Source of the DNA: Cardinalis cardinalis | Taxonomy: Eukaryota > Chordata > Aves > Passeriformes > Cardinalidae | Direction: 5' to 3' | DNA: 64,000 nucleotides | Assembly (NCBI GenBank): GCA_014549065.1 | Contig: JACDOX010000008.1 | Coordinates: 4,970,308 to 5,034,307, forward strand | Part shown: positions 24,201-36,500 of the stretch, one piece after another | Layout: each line of letters starts with the position of its first letter | How positions within the stretch are numbered: the stretch's first letter is position 1 | Made by a program: the position numbers and the translations under genes | The notes under the pieces: model-generated | The model's database searches: none | The model's input: only the letters and a program-made list of their open reading frames with translations | What the model was told of the DNA's origin: nothing

Positions 24201-27200
24201 AACAATGCCTGCCATGCTTTGTTATGCACCAAACTGAACCACNTGGTGTAAGGCATTGGAGATGCTTCAAGGAGGCACCATCAATTATAATATAAATCTG
24301 TGCAGCACCTTGTACAATTCAGATAAACTTTCCTGATGCTCTCACAGCCATTGCAGTATAAAGCTATAAAATAATAATAGTAACAGGACTCTGCTTTAAC
24401 ACAGGAAACAGAATAATGTTGTGAACTCTTGGCTGAAAAGACAAGGATTAGATCATGAACCAAGAGCTGTTTTGGCAGAGGGTGGCCTCGAGTCTTTCTA
24501 GTCTCCTCCAAAGTATACTTGAGGGTCAAGCCTTAATTGGCTGCTTTACATGAGGAGCACAGAAGTCTTCTCTTTATATCCTGGGCTGCTTATGACAAAA
24601 CACACTTTTTCAAATCTTCCTTAGGTTTATCTCTTTGCAGAAAGGGATAGACAGAAATTCAGTTAATTCTCAGTAGCCTCTGTTGTTTAGTAGTTTATTG
24701 CCCACGTTTACTTCCTCCCAAAATAGTGCTGTACTTAGTTACAGCCTTAAAGTATTTCTATAAAGTGTGTATGCTCTGACCTTGTCCCTCTTGTGAGTTA
24801 TTATCCATCCCCCAAGGGACTCAGCAGTTAACATTTCAGAGCTGATGCTCATGAGACTGGCCTGGACTGCCTGCTGAGGTGAGTCAGCAGAGCAGGGGTG
24901 CTTCTGCCCCAGCTGCACGTCTTCTGTTTGCGGAGCCCCTGGTACTGACTGATGCAAAAGCCTGCCTGCCTGTGCCTGGTGCCAAGCACGTGAGAGGGAA
25001 GGGCCAGGTCAGGAACAGAAGGAGGTTTTCCTGGCCCTCATTTGTNAGTATATTGTGGTGATGTTTTATGGGAATGCGTATTCGACACAGAAACTTTGAT
25101 GTGCTGTACTACTCAAAGTAAGGCCTTCTTTGATTCACAGCCTGGTTTCATGGGGTCAGACTAACTCAAAGATATTTGCACTGTGCTGCTTTTGGTGTAA
25201 GGAGCCCTTCCTGCCCTCAGCTGTGGCAGCCCCATCATTCCCTTGCCACAGCCATGTGACCATGTCCTCTCAGCTGGCTNGGCTGACCAGGGCTCCAGAC
25301 CCATTGATATCAGCCCGGGGACCCTCAGATATCCAGGAGAGGAGCTGTGCAACTGTCCAGCCTTTGTGGACAAGTGCAAGGCAAGAAGCCAGCATCCAGC
25401 ATTATGAGTTACTCTGTATTGGGTGCAGCTCTTCTGTGGGTTCAGACCTGATTTCCCAACTGCATCGTGTCACTTGGAGCAGCTGAAGATGGGATGTGAT
25501 GGGATGTGATCTCCCCGAGGGACAGGGATATGCATCCTTTGCTCAAACACCTCCGTGCTTGGTTTCCTACGCTCTTTTCTGCTAAAGCAGCGTGTGGTGC
25601 CTGCTGCTTGCACCCACTGGGTGGAGCAGCTCCCTGCTTAATGTCTGCTGCCTGCCTATCTCCGTCCTGAAAGGGTGGGTTCCAAAAAATCACAGAGAAA
25701 GCAGAGGCAGACAAGGGGCAAAGCAACAGTGAATAAAGAACTGCTTGTGGCCAGATAGAGCAAACCTGAATTTTACCAGAAAAAAAAAAAAAGGCTGGCA
25801 TATAGTATAAAAGCAAGGTAGGGAAAACAAGTCTCCATGAACAGCTATTGATTAATCAAGAGCCAGTACAGGGCTCTAAAGCCCCTTTAAATCTGTCTTT
25901 AAGAGCAAGCAGCTAACATAAAAGCCAAAGCCCTCACAAATGTTACTATTATAAGCCCCATGACCCCATTAACTCGGTGCTGTAGTAGTTAAGGCAGGGC
26001 ATCAGCCACAAAGGGCTCCATGGCTATGAAAAGAACTGGTAAAGATGGTTTAATCAAATTAATTTTCTGTAAAATTTGGATATTAAGGTGAATATTTAGG
26101 AAGGTTTAAAGCTTTTATTTTAGCAACCGAAGTTAACAAAGAAAAGAAAAAGCAATTTGACAAGAAATTTTAAAAATCTGAATGTAGGGAGGTTGCTTTA
26201 TTCATTTGCCTAATAAACCCCTGATTCCTCCATTTATTCTCCTCTTCAGGCAGAAGATTGCAAGGAATTTTTAAAAATGTTGGCTACCTAAAAATGTCAA
26301 CTTGGATAGATTTTCTTCGTCTTTGTTATGATTACCACAAAATGAAAAAATTCCAAACATATTTCTCCTTTCCACAGTAGGGTATGGAAGACATTCCCTC
26401 ATACATCCTGTCACAGACACAGCATTTAAAGTATACTCAGGAGCTTTTTACAGTCTCTTCTCTTTCTTTTCCCCTGAAGTTGCATGAAGCATCTAGAGAA
26501 ATACCCCACAGGAGCGAATGATGCTGCAGCTACCAAAAGCTCCATCCCATGGAGAAGGTGTCCAAAGAAGCATGACCCAGGATCCTCAGGGCTTGCTGAG
26601 CACTCTGGGATCAGTGGTAAGGATGTTCATCTTCAGTGTTGATAAAGAAATTACTCTCCCCTTACTCTTTTCTTTTTCTGAGTAGCAGCTCTGCATCTTC
26701 CATCTGTAGATCTCTTGAACCAGTTGTCTCTTCTTCTAGATCTTTCTGTGGAAGCAGATCTAGCTTAAATCTACCCCAGCCAAACCCAACACAAAATGAT
26801 AAAGCTCTTCTGATGGGAGCCCATGAACTCAGCCCAACTAAAAGATATCTTAATGTCTCGTTAAAACAGTGTAGATATCAAATCTTTGAGGTGATATGAA
26901 CCTTCATTAACACCAGTGCACATTCTGGGCCCACAGCAACTACTGCTTCCCTGTTAGTCCCATGACAGAGGGACCATAAAAGATGAGAGAACAACTGTAA
27001 TGAGAACATTAGGAGTGCTACTGCTGCATTCTTCTGGCCTACCAGTAGAAACAACAGAGGATCATATTTCTTCCTTCCCCACTGTGGTTTTTTTCCAGTG
27101 CAAGCCAGAGAAGTGTCAGTTCCTTTCTCAGTTAAACTTCCGGCTTTAAAACTGGACTGACCTGTTTGTCTTCCTTCATGCTGTAGGAATTTCTAGTATC

Positions 27201-30200
27201 ATGGGAGGAGGAAATCTAACCCACCTAGTTCTAGTTCTGATTTAAGCCCTTTCAGAGCAGGAAAAAAGCTAAAAGCATTTCTGTAGCTGACGTGATCAAT
27301 ATGGAGGCCCTGGTAAAGGTCCATTCTATGTTTTGAAAAAAAAATTTCTTGTAACTTATTTATATTCTTTTTTACTGTAACATACTATAACTTCTGGAAG
27401 TAGGTTTTCCTGAGGTGGCAAGTAGGAGGAAGTCATAACTCATAAATTGTCTTTACAGGAGTGAATGGAGTTACTCCAGAGTAGACGTCATACCCATGAG
27501 TAGAGAGCAGCTTCTAGTAACACATAGTTGAAGGAGGAAGAATATGCAGAAATAAAGGGAAATGGCATATCAGGGTGCTGTGTAGGAGCTTGACTACTTG
27601 GGACAGGGAGGGAGATGGGATTGTGGATATTGGGCAGTAGAGAAGTAATTAGGAGATGTACTTCAGAGACAAGCTTCCTTTATGGACCCAGGGCAGCAAC
27701 TATGTCCTGTGCAGGGGTAAGCAGAGACCCTCTGCATGGCACTGAATGATCTTCTGGCAGCTTAGAAATGCATTTCTATTGTCACAGAACACCTGTGTAT
27801 CAACACCTTCATTGCTTATTCAAGTAATTTGATTGCTCATCAAATCCTCCTTGAAGTGTGTGGTGCAGGCAAGGAAGGACATGATGTTATAATTCTTTTC
27901 TTGCTTAATTTCCTTCAGTGGCTCCTTCCCTGAGAGCTTCTAATGAGACTGACCTTTATTAGCTAATTAGGCTCATTGAAATGGCACAATTGCATTTAGG
28001 TTTTTTGCTTCTGTGGATACTCCAGATTAAGTTCTCATCATTAGGCAGTTGGAAGGGGACTTGTAACCATGTGTGGAAGTCAACAGTCCACCTCACCTAC
28101 CTGCCACAGCTACTGAAATTGGCCAGGAAGCTGTGCCCCATGGNGCCAAATAATGGGTTTCACTACACTGTGATAGTGTTAACTTAAATCTGTACCTATT
28201 TTTAGTGAATTGCATGCTTATGTATATGCAAAATAGTTGTTATATGGCTGAGATTAACCCAGATTTTACAAACAAATCCAGCATTTACAGTGTGGTACAG
28301 AAAAATCACCCTGTTACAAGATCAGTCCAGTCCATCAGGCTGTGTTCTACTGTCCTACTTGAACAGTGAAGTTCTGAAGGTTTAGCAAATACTGGAGTCC
28401 CTTCAACTTGTTCTCAGTCCAGCTGCCCTTGTGCAGGCCGCAAGTGGTTCATGGTAAGCACTGCTTCCAATCTTTGATAGCTCTTCCAGAAGATTCCTTC
28501 CTGATTTCATCTGTCTTTTCCTATATCCAGAGATGGACACAGCAGGATGGTATGGAGTACTTGCCAGCTGGAGAAGCAGTATAACCATGAGATGATACTT
28601 GATTCCTGCATCACCCTCTTCCTATCCAGGAGCATCAATTGAATAACTACTGTACCATCCTTTACCACTTTACAGGGAGCAAGAAAATCACTGCATCTAT
28701 CAGATGAAAGCAGTTCCACATATATCTACCCGTTTTAGAAAAGAGTTCTTACAGGATTTCTCCAAGCTGAGAAAAAAAGGAAAAAATGGTAAAGTTTTCT
28801 TTTCATCATCACTGCTAGTCTTCTGATGCTGCTATTGTTGGTTTCTTAAAGACTTGTTGATTTCATGATGGTCTAAGCATGAATCAGTTTTATAATCCAA
28901 CCTTGGCACCTCTTGCTGTTGAGAAGTTTGAGCTGTGCTGTAGACACTGTCACAGGACCCCAAGACTGAGCTCCCCCTAAGGATGAGTGGGAAATTCTCT
29001 TGTGCTCTAGACTCAGAATTGGGGAACACTTAAGCCATGCACCCAAGCACTTTAAGCATGCATTTAACTTAGGGGTGTTGTACTTCTCTTGCCTTGCACA
29101 TGTAGGTACCTTTTTTTCTTTGTGAGGACGGCTTATAACAATCAGCTGCAATAGGAAAGTTTTCCAATAGCAAAGCCATTAAAAAGAGGAAATTACAGCA
29201 GTGCAAGAAAAACTTAGTAAATAGCTTGTGCTTAATAGTGGCATACTCATTAGGTCATCTTAAGGGAATTAGTTCTCCAAGGTCTCAGTTTTTCCTCTTT
29301 GTGCAAAAGCAAACTGTGTTTCATTAAGACTTTACATGTGTAGGAATTCCATACTGCTCAATCCCTTATTATCTTGTGTGCTGTGGGCTAGACATGGTAT
29401 TGCTTCATCAGCCTACCTTCCCCTGTGCTGATCTTGAGCTGCAGGACTGGCAGCATCCTCTTGGAAGGTCCAACACCAGTTTGCAGCTAGTCCATTCTGC
29501 CCATGTGTGGCTCCAGAATATCTTCCCTGCTCTAGCCTTTTTAGGGAGTTTGATGTATTTGAGTAGTGTTTGCCTGCTGACAGTAAGTCAGATTTCTATT
29601 TACATGCATTCATGAAGCAGGGAAATGAATAAATGTAGCTCCCAATCTGCTTTCTCTAGGACATTTGCACTGTTGATGTCTTTCCCTCCCTGTTGTGTCT
29701 GCTCCTCACCTCTGGAGCAGCATGGCAAGTGGGGTAAGGAGAGAACATCTGAACCTCATGTCAGTTAATGACTGAGGAGTGAGACAGGTGGCTGGAAATC
29801 CAGGGTGTTACGGTGATGTGACTTACAGCACGGTTGAATTATTGTGAGTAACTCTGGTAATGTGCAGTTAGTGCAGCAAAGTTACTTAGATTCTCTTAAA
29901 TTTCTCTATTAGACTGATTGCTATGATTTGCTGGGGACTAGATGTACTTATGGAAGCTTTCCCAGCAATTTCCTTGCTTAGCAGCTCTGCTTTTTGGAAA
30001 GGCAGCAGAAAGCTGTGTGCTCAAGGAGAGAGCTGAAAGCATCTTAAGGCTGACAATAAATGCAGGCCTTTTCACAACACAATCCAGTAACTGTAGAAAG
30101 CACAAAGATTTTCAAAAAACCCTGTCAGAGTTCTCTCTCCATGAGGTGGGGGAACTACAGCACCTGCCAGAGCCAGTGGCTAATGCAAGTTCCTGGCAGG

Positions 30201-33200
30201 GCTGAGCAGTTTAAGAGCATTTTACTTGTTGCTGGCTAAACCAGGGAATCATTTCACATTTGCATGTGTCCCCTGGGAATAGAGGGATGGATTAAGGCAC
30301 CGACACAGTACCATTTTAAGCACATTCTCATTCTGGGAGTAAACTTACGTGAATTAAACCAGCTTGGAGGCATCCTGCTGGCTCTGCCTAACACAGCCAG
30401 GAGAGCTGGGCACTGTCACACACAGACGTCCTGATGTGCACACCTTCAGGACCAGCAACTGCCTCAGCTCCATCACAGGGATTCGCAGGGGTATGGCACC
30501 AGTTCATTCCTGACTGGTGTGNTATCACCTAGGAACCCTTGGAAATGTTTATAGCATAGGTTCTTTTTATCCTCTTTTCTGAGTTGGTATAAAATTCCTT
30601 TATATAAGCATTTGAACTCTGATATGCACTTTTAATTTACTGGCCTTCTTTATACTTATCAGAGAAGTTGGAAGACATTCTCTTATTTAATGTATGACCT
30701 GAAAGATATTGCCGTTTTGCCAAGAAAATTTATGGAAATGGTGTTTCCTAAAAATACAGNGACAATAGTAAAGATTGTCTTTATAATTTATACTCTATGC
30801 TCATTTTAACTCACACTAACCACTGCATCAAAAGAATTCATTTGCCCAAAAAAAAAATAAATATTAGCTATCAGTTTGTTTTCATGTTCTCTTGGTAACC
30901 TTCTACTGTGGCTATAATAGAAGTTTGTTATGATCTACAGTTTAAATTATTACCCATTCCACATCTCCTCTTGCTGCTTCTTATTTGTGTTGCCAAAATC
31001 TTAGACCTTTTTCCTGAATATCATTCATCAGTGAACCTTCTTAGTAAAAATACCAGAAGGCAGTTAGAGATGCCATTCACCAGAATTCAGGGGTGCAATA
31101 CATATTTTTATTCCCAGGGAGTGCCCTGTTTACACTGAATTTTCTTGAACATTGTTGGCAATGATGGTCATGGCTGATTTCTTAAATGTAAGTTAGGTCA
31201 CCCACAGTGCCATCCCGTTGGCTTTGTAGCTTCAGTTGAGCTCCCCGTAGGATGACCCCCCCCTCCATGAAACTATGCTCTATCAGTGAGTGTTTCTCCT
31301 GTATGGAAAATTTTCTGCATGAATCTTCTGAGATGCACAACTACCAGATTATTGCTAAATATTGCCTGGGTAAGGAGGAGGTGAAGCAAAGGATCAGGCT
31401 AAGGGACACTCATAAGGAGAACTGACAGGACTTGTGTTGAGGTTTGTACTGCTCATGTTGTTACTGCAGTAACTCCCACTTCAATGTGTGTAGATGTTGG
31501 AGGTGATAGCCTTTATCTTGCTCCCTTCATCAGTGCTCCTTCACAAAATCTGTTTGCACCAAGCCCCAAAAATAAATGTAGCTGGTGACTGTGGGTTGAC
31601 AGCAGAGATTTTGTTTCTCTTTGTAGATAGACCAAGAGGTTCACATGGCTCTATCTGAACATACAACCTGGGACACAATGCAGATCTCTGGAGAGATCTT
31701 GAACTTCACACTAGCATCCCTCTTTCATAATTTCTGTTTTAATCTCACCCCTTTTAAATAATTATTTCTTTGCATTTTCATCTGGTTTATTTTATATGAG
31801 TGCTGCTGGTTTTGTTGTGGTCTGAAATATCTGGAAATTAGTACTTCAGCTTAGTATATTTGCTATCTTTTGTATTTTCAACCCTTCTGGATCCATTCTG
31901 AAAATTGTATTTCAAGGGTATGTGTTGAAGGGGTTGTGGAGAGTTAATACCAGAGATTCTGCATCATACAATAGCAGTCTTTGTCCACTGTTTAGATAAA
32001 AGCTTTAGAAAGCACAGGGATTTGTTCTGAGAATTGTGAGCACCCATTTCCAAGACATATAGTCTTTAAGGATTTGACATGCCTGAAATTTTTTTGAAAC
32101 TCATTTGCAATCTGAACTAATTTTGAGGCCAAACTATAAGTAAGTCACTCAATAGTTCAGTAAAGTGTTGAGCAATTTGAGGTAAAACATGGAGCTTTGA
32201 GCTAATAAAACCTATGTTGCCTTTGGGTTTTGTCACTGGAGTAACAATGTAAGCTCTCTGTACAAGCAGATCTGGACTACTTTGGGGGTCAACATCTCGG
32301 TCTTGGACTCTGTTTTCACCTAGAGGAAAACCTGAAATTCTCCATCCTGAGATGTCACATCAGCATCAGGCATGTAGTTTCCAAGGTCTGATGTTTAAAT
32401 AGGATGATTTAGTATTTGCTCCCTACTTGCAGTATTTGGCTACAGCACCAGCTGCACTTTTCTTCATGTAAGAAAATGANTTGGCTCCCAGGGCAGAGGG
32501 TGCAGGTGGCAGCTGGCTGCTGGACAGCAGCACCATGGGCCCATTCTTTTGCTGCAGGATGGCTGGGCCGCCACAGCCCTTTTTCACAACACCTCAAGGA
32601 GCAATGCCAGCCCTGTGCTGACCATGCAGCAGCTCAGTGCCAGTGGGATGGAGCTGCTTGCCAGCATGTTGCCTGAGGAAGTAAAAGTTCTCTTTGTTCT
32701 TTGCCATCTTTTCCACCCTGGAAAGGAAATCTGGCCCTAAAAGTCAAGGATGTTTGATGTGCCAGTGGTGGCAGCAGAACTGAAAGCTGGACAGGACTCT
32801 TGGGATAGAGCAGATAAACTGTTTCTTGTCAGACACATAAAGAGATACTATAATCCCTTCTTCATCCTGTTTTCCACCACCAGCGGGGATAACACAGCAC
32901 CAAACCAAATCAAAGAACAAAAACAAAACAACCCAAAATCAGCTGTAAATAATTTTAGTTAGGGCACTAATGCTTAATAAAAGTCTAATGCAGAACAAAT
33001 TGTCTTTAGGTCACCTATTAGAAGAGCAGAAAAAGTGAGCCTCNAGAGTGTCCCCTGAACTGGAAAAGGATGGCTGAACCTTTTTTCCCTCCATACACTG
33101 CTTAGCCCTGCAGCTCTAAACAGCAGATATCTTCTCCCAGCTGTCTGGAAGCAGGCTCTACCCTCTTTCCAGCACTGGCAATAGCAGTGACAGCTCTTAA

Positions 33201-33502
33201 ATGTCACGAACAAATTCAGCAGGGGAATACAGGGAAGCAGTTGTAGGGCAGCATGTGCCTGCTCTGCCTGTCTCTGCCCTATTATTTCATCCTGTGTGTT
33301 GCCTTGCTCTCAGATCATATGCTTCTTATATCTGCAGCAAATTGCATCAGAGTGGACCCTACCAGCTTTATCCCTCTGGCCAGCACTTCAGCTTTATGGG
33401 GCTCTTCCATGGTGGTTTTGTTATTCAGATAATTCTCTGAAGAGAGCCATCACTTTGCAAATTCACCTGTCTCCCTTCTCTTCTTTTCACACTGTGTGTT
33501 TA
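21201..33502. other. Intergenic DNA, no gene recognised
   Basis: No exon or RNA gene is supported over 12 kb. Minor items are a tandem GGGATGTGAT pair at about 25494-25513, a near-repeat of TGGGTACATTRAAAA at about 22430 and 22457, and a 13-A run at 25780-25792. There are also several single undetermined bases (N). Open frames remain below about 150 residues and are scattered on both strands without recognisable domains. Confidence 0.5.
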
Positions 33503-33557
33503 TGTGTGTGTGTGTGTAGATATATATATATATATATTTATGAATGCACACACACAT
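33503..33557. repeat. Compound microsatellite (TG)n-(TA)n-(CA)n
   Basis: A TG run at about 33503-33517 is followed by a TA run at 33521-33537 and a CA run at 33547-33556. The TG and CA arms are complementary, so the locus can also fold as a hairpin around the TA centre. Confidence 0.9.
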
Positions 33558-36500
33558 AGACATATGCATATATGTATATTTGCCTTCTTTAAATATCCAT
33601 ATACCCTCACTGAAGATAGCAGCAGAAGTTTGCCAGTGTTTCAGCTGGAGCTTCCTGTAGGCCAGTAAGTCCTGTTGAGGAAGAATCACAGGACTCACTG
33701 GCTGAGGATGATGTTTATAACACACTGATTTGAGCAAGGGTAAAAAAAACCAAACAACAAACACCCACAACATTTTTCTAATCTTCACCCGTCAGAAGTA
33801 ATGTACTCTGGTGAAATGATGGAGGAAGCTGGAATGCTAAGGAATAGTAAAGAACACTAAATTCACAAATTAATATTTAAAAAAGGATGGTGAAATGTCA
33901 TTCTTCTTAGAAGAAAAACAAATCTTTACAGCAATGGGCAGAAGTGGGGAGAGGGAAGGAGGAGGAAAAAATGCACTTGTGTTCTGTAAAATTTTGAGCC
34001 TTTAAAGAAGGACAGTATTTCCTTTGTGATGGGTGGGACGTTGGCAGATAACTACCTCAGTGCTTAGTCAATTGTGCTGACAGTCCCTTGCATTGTTTAG
34101 GTCTTGGATTGTATATGCATTTTTTTTGTCTCTGCTTTAGTGCCCAGAGGGAAATGCCAGACTCTGGAGGATCAGTTTGCCAAATGGCATCATCTCACTC
34201 CACAGTCATGGCTGCAGGGATGTGTTTTAGGTAAATGAAGAACAGATTTTCTACTCTTCATAAATCTCCTCTGTTCTGGTGCCTTGGCCAAAGGTANTTA
34301 AGTTAAGGTGATGCAGATAATTCATCTATCCTGGCTTTACAGGATAGATTTAAGCAAAAAGTTTCATGAGCATGTTTTATCCAGTAGTATACAAATTAAC
34401 TTGAAATACAAAGTGCTAAAAGATTTGTTGACTATAAATATGATTTTTAAATAGGTTTTTTCCCAGTTAGCATGTGTGTGTGCAGAGTGGCACTTTGATC
34501 TTTTTTGTTCTTGGGCTGGTGTCGTTCACCTGAACTCCAAACATAAATATGTTGACTCTTTTTTGTCATGTAGTCTTTATATTTGCTTATAGTTACGGAA
34601 AATAGGTTTTGAGCACATACATACTTACTCAGAGTTTTCCACTCACTGCAGATGGAGATGTGTTATGTGCTCATTTTAAGCTCTCTTTGGCAAGACAAAT
34701 GTCAGCCAAACACTAAAGATGATGGACACTCAGATAGTAAAGTGTTTTTGCATTAAAGAGCTTCTGTCAAGCCACTTTATTACTCTGTCACCCATACACA
34801 ACATGCCTCACAGCTGAAGCGTGTGATCTGCTTGCTCTCCTTAGAATTAGTACGATTTCCACTACATGTTTTAGATCCATAACCAGTCAATCCTTACCCT
34901 CAGTGCCTCACTTTGTGAGACCTACCTATGCTTGGTGACAGACACGCTACTTTTACTGAAAGAATTGGTCTTTCTTCCAGATCACCATGCATGCTTTTCT
35001 ATGTACACACTCCAAAACTGTAGATGGCTGACTTTGATAATGTTGGCACAGAGGGTTGTGACCTGCCCAAGAATTCCCTTCTGTGGTGTCAATACTGCAA
35101 AAAATTCAACTCCTAAAATTTTTTTATTTTAAATAAAACCTCAAGCTGACAGTAACATTTTTTCTTCATGAGTGTGTGGTCTACTTTTTCATTCCCAAGT
35201 GCAACTACACATCCCTCTTTGAATATATTTTTGTGTCATCTGAACACATGTTTCTTCAGTAATTTGTTTTGGATCTTTAAACTTAACTGTATCTGATGGA
35301 GGCAAATGACAAGATAACTGCCAAATTTCCATTACTTGCTATTTTCTGAGTTACTAAGTATAAAATTACAGGCAGGAGGAAGGTGAACTTGGAGGACACT
35401 GGGTGCATTTGGAGGGATCAAGGAATTAAAACCTGGCATGGTGTCAAAGAAGATGAAAACACCTTCAGGCCTTCAGAATGGAGAAGGATGTGGGAGGTGA
35501 GTGACTATTTTGAAACAGGGTGGCAGTGCTGACTGTTCTGGGAGAGACCGCAGAGGACCAGCAGGATTTGACAGCAAACCAGGCAAAACTGCAATGGAGA
35601 GTGTTCTGCCTCAGCAAGTGCGTGTACCAAGAAGCAAATAGAGATGCTTCTCCACAAATTCAGACTAATCCAAGCTTCCCTTTCTGAGCCTTTGCTAGTC
35701 ACACACATAGACCATGTCCAGTACTTCCTAGCACCACACAATGCCCGTGGGAAACACTTCTGGTTTCCTTCCCTCATTCAGTTCAACTTAAATAATTTGT
35801 GTAGTGAATGCATGCTGGAGCCCTGTATTGCTGAGTGTTATGTTGCCAGGCTAGGTGCAGGAAGAGGGTTGTGTTCTGCAAGAACTTGGTGGATGAGGAG
35901 TAGTATTTCCCTGCATATTTGATTTTCCTTTTGCACAGTAGCACAGGATTAGCAGAGCAGACAGGAGCCCTGGGATATTTTCAGCTCAGACCACAAATAC
36001 CCAGTGCATGCCTCAGTTCTACAGACAGCTGCAGGTAGCAGTCAGGTAATCTGAGGGTCTTAGTGAGTATACAGTAAGGAGATACACTTCCTGCTGCAGC
36101 CCTCTAGCTTTCACACAGGAAGATGTCTTGCCGAGGGATGACTATCTGATAGTATCCCTTCATGAGAAGGGAGTGGCAGTGAGAACTGTGATCTGTAGGG
36201 TGAGAGTTGTGCCTGTTAATTACCACAGCAGGTGAGATGATAATCTTGTACCCTTATTGCACCTAGTGTCCTCTTATCCAGTCTGTCTTCCTATAGCTGC
36301 CAGTGATATTTCTTCAGCTTGGTTTCAAGTAAGTACACTGTGCAATGTGACTGAGACAGTGCAATTACTTCCATTACTGGTGTACATGCATCATTAAATC
36401 TGGAGAGCTAATTTGCTGCTTTGCAAGCTTTTTATTACCCAAGGGGAAAAGTGGGATTCCCAGACAAAGTTCACTTGCAAAGTAGAGGCTGAGTGATGCA

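Noticed and set aside
32520..32560. REST/NRSF-like half site around CAGCAGCACCATGG
   Set aside because: Only the left half fits. The GGACAGCGCC half is missing at the right spacing.
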